Positions 63,538-64,000 of a stretch of 64,000 nucleotides of DNA are shown here, piece by piece. A model generated the notes under the pieces. It was given only the letters and a program-made list of their open reading frames with translations, did not search any database and was not told the DNA's origin. The translations under genes were made by a program, and so were the position numbers. The number at the start of each line of letters is the position of its first letter. Position 1 is the stretch's first letter. The stretch is from Membranipora membranacea (taxonomy: Eukaryota > Bryozoa > Gymnolaemata > Cheilostomatida > Membraniporidae): assembly GCA_914767715.1 (NCBI GenBank), contig OU612072.1, positions 868,001-932,000 on the forward strand. Reading direction: 5' to 3'.

Positions 63538-64000
63538 CTTTACTGACAGCACAACAGAGTTTCCTGTTAGCAGAAAACTCAAAAGTTCATTTTCTTTTTT
63601 AACTTACAATATCAGCATTTGAAGCTTCCAGAGATTATCTAACAATGTTTTAGTGTGCATGGTCAGTCATTCTATCATACTGGTAGATGTATTTGCCTTC
63701 ATCAAGTCCCAAACATTTAAAAAGGAGTAGAAGAGTAGTTATTTTTAATATTATATTTTGGTGCTCAGAACAAGTATGACTTGGCTCGCTACTACTGACC
63801 TAGTAGAATGAAAATAAAAAGAAACATGCGAGTTATTATGGAAATCAGGAGCGACATGCTAAATGCCAAATGCAGAGAGAGGACACAACTCCCTTAGTCC
63901 AGATGATGTTGCCACCCTCCCTGCCCTCAGGGAGGGCACTCACCCTCCCTGCTGCCCTGATGTTGCACTGTTTTGAGTTTAGATAAGTTGTCCTCCATCG
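63538..64000. other. 5' flank of SLC35E1
   Basis: This is upstream of the SLC35E1 start codon on the minus strand and should hold its 5' UTR and promoter. Near 63873-63965 there is a C/G-rich self-complementary stretch (CCCTCCCTGCCCTCAGGGAG) repeated in part. No other gene was seen. Confidence 0.45.

Overview
This is a window of animal nuclear DNA. It is AT-rich, and every recognisable gene is split into short exons with GT..AG introns. The products are metazoan: an ornithine decarboxylase antizyme read through a +1 frameshift, a motile-cilium coiled-coil protein (BBOF1), MEA1, an SLC35E1-type Golgi transporter, a long form of hydroxymethylbilane synthase, and a secreted protein ending in a ShKT domain. 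Low gene density, many minisatellites and several mobile elements fit an invertebrate genome. The sequence alone does not let me name the phylum.

Layout. (1) 1054-7999, minus: secreted beta-propeller-like protein with a C-terminal ShKT domain; its first exon was not found. (2) 8000-16424: gene-poor, with minisatellites. (3) 16425-26832, minus: BBOF1, 11 exons, 488 aa. (4) 27804-29367, plus: MEA1, 3 exons, 227 aa, divergent from BBOF1. (5) 30514-40238, minus: HMBS, 10 exons, 481 aa, convergent with MEA1. (6) 40239-51143: accessory region with unexplained open segments, a 5'-truncated non-LTR retrotransposon and a 4.45-kb terminal-inverted-repeat element that contains a 276-bp-arm palindrome. 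(7) 51439-54461, plus: antizyme, 4 exons, 226 aa through the frameshift. (8) 56687-63537, minus: SLC35E1, 6 exons, 386 aa.

I derived the exon models by hand. Reading phase is consistent across every junction of the five complete genes, and across all junctions seen in the partial one, which is strong internal support. The genes belong to unrelated pathways (heme synthesis, polyamine control, ciliary basal bodies, nucleotide-sugar or related transport, a secreted protein), so this is an ordinary eukaryotic neighbourhood and not a functional cluster.

The most notable features are the antizyme frameshift site, the unclassified TIR element with a 6-bp target duplication just upstream of antizyme, minisatellites that abut or copy splice sites in several introns, and the long C-terminal extension of HMBS.
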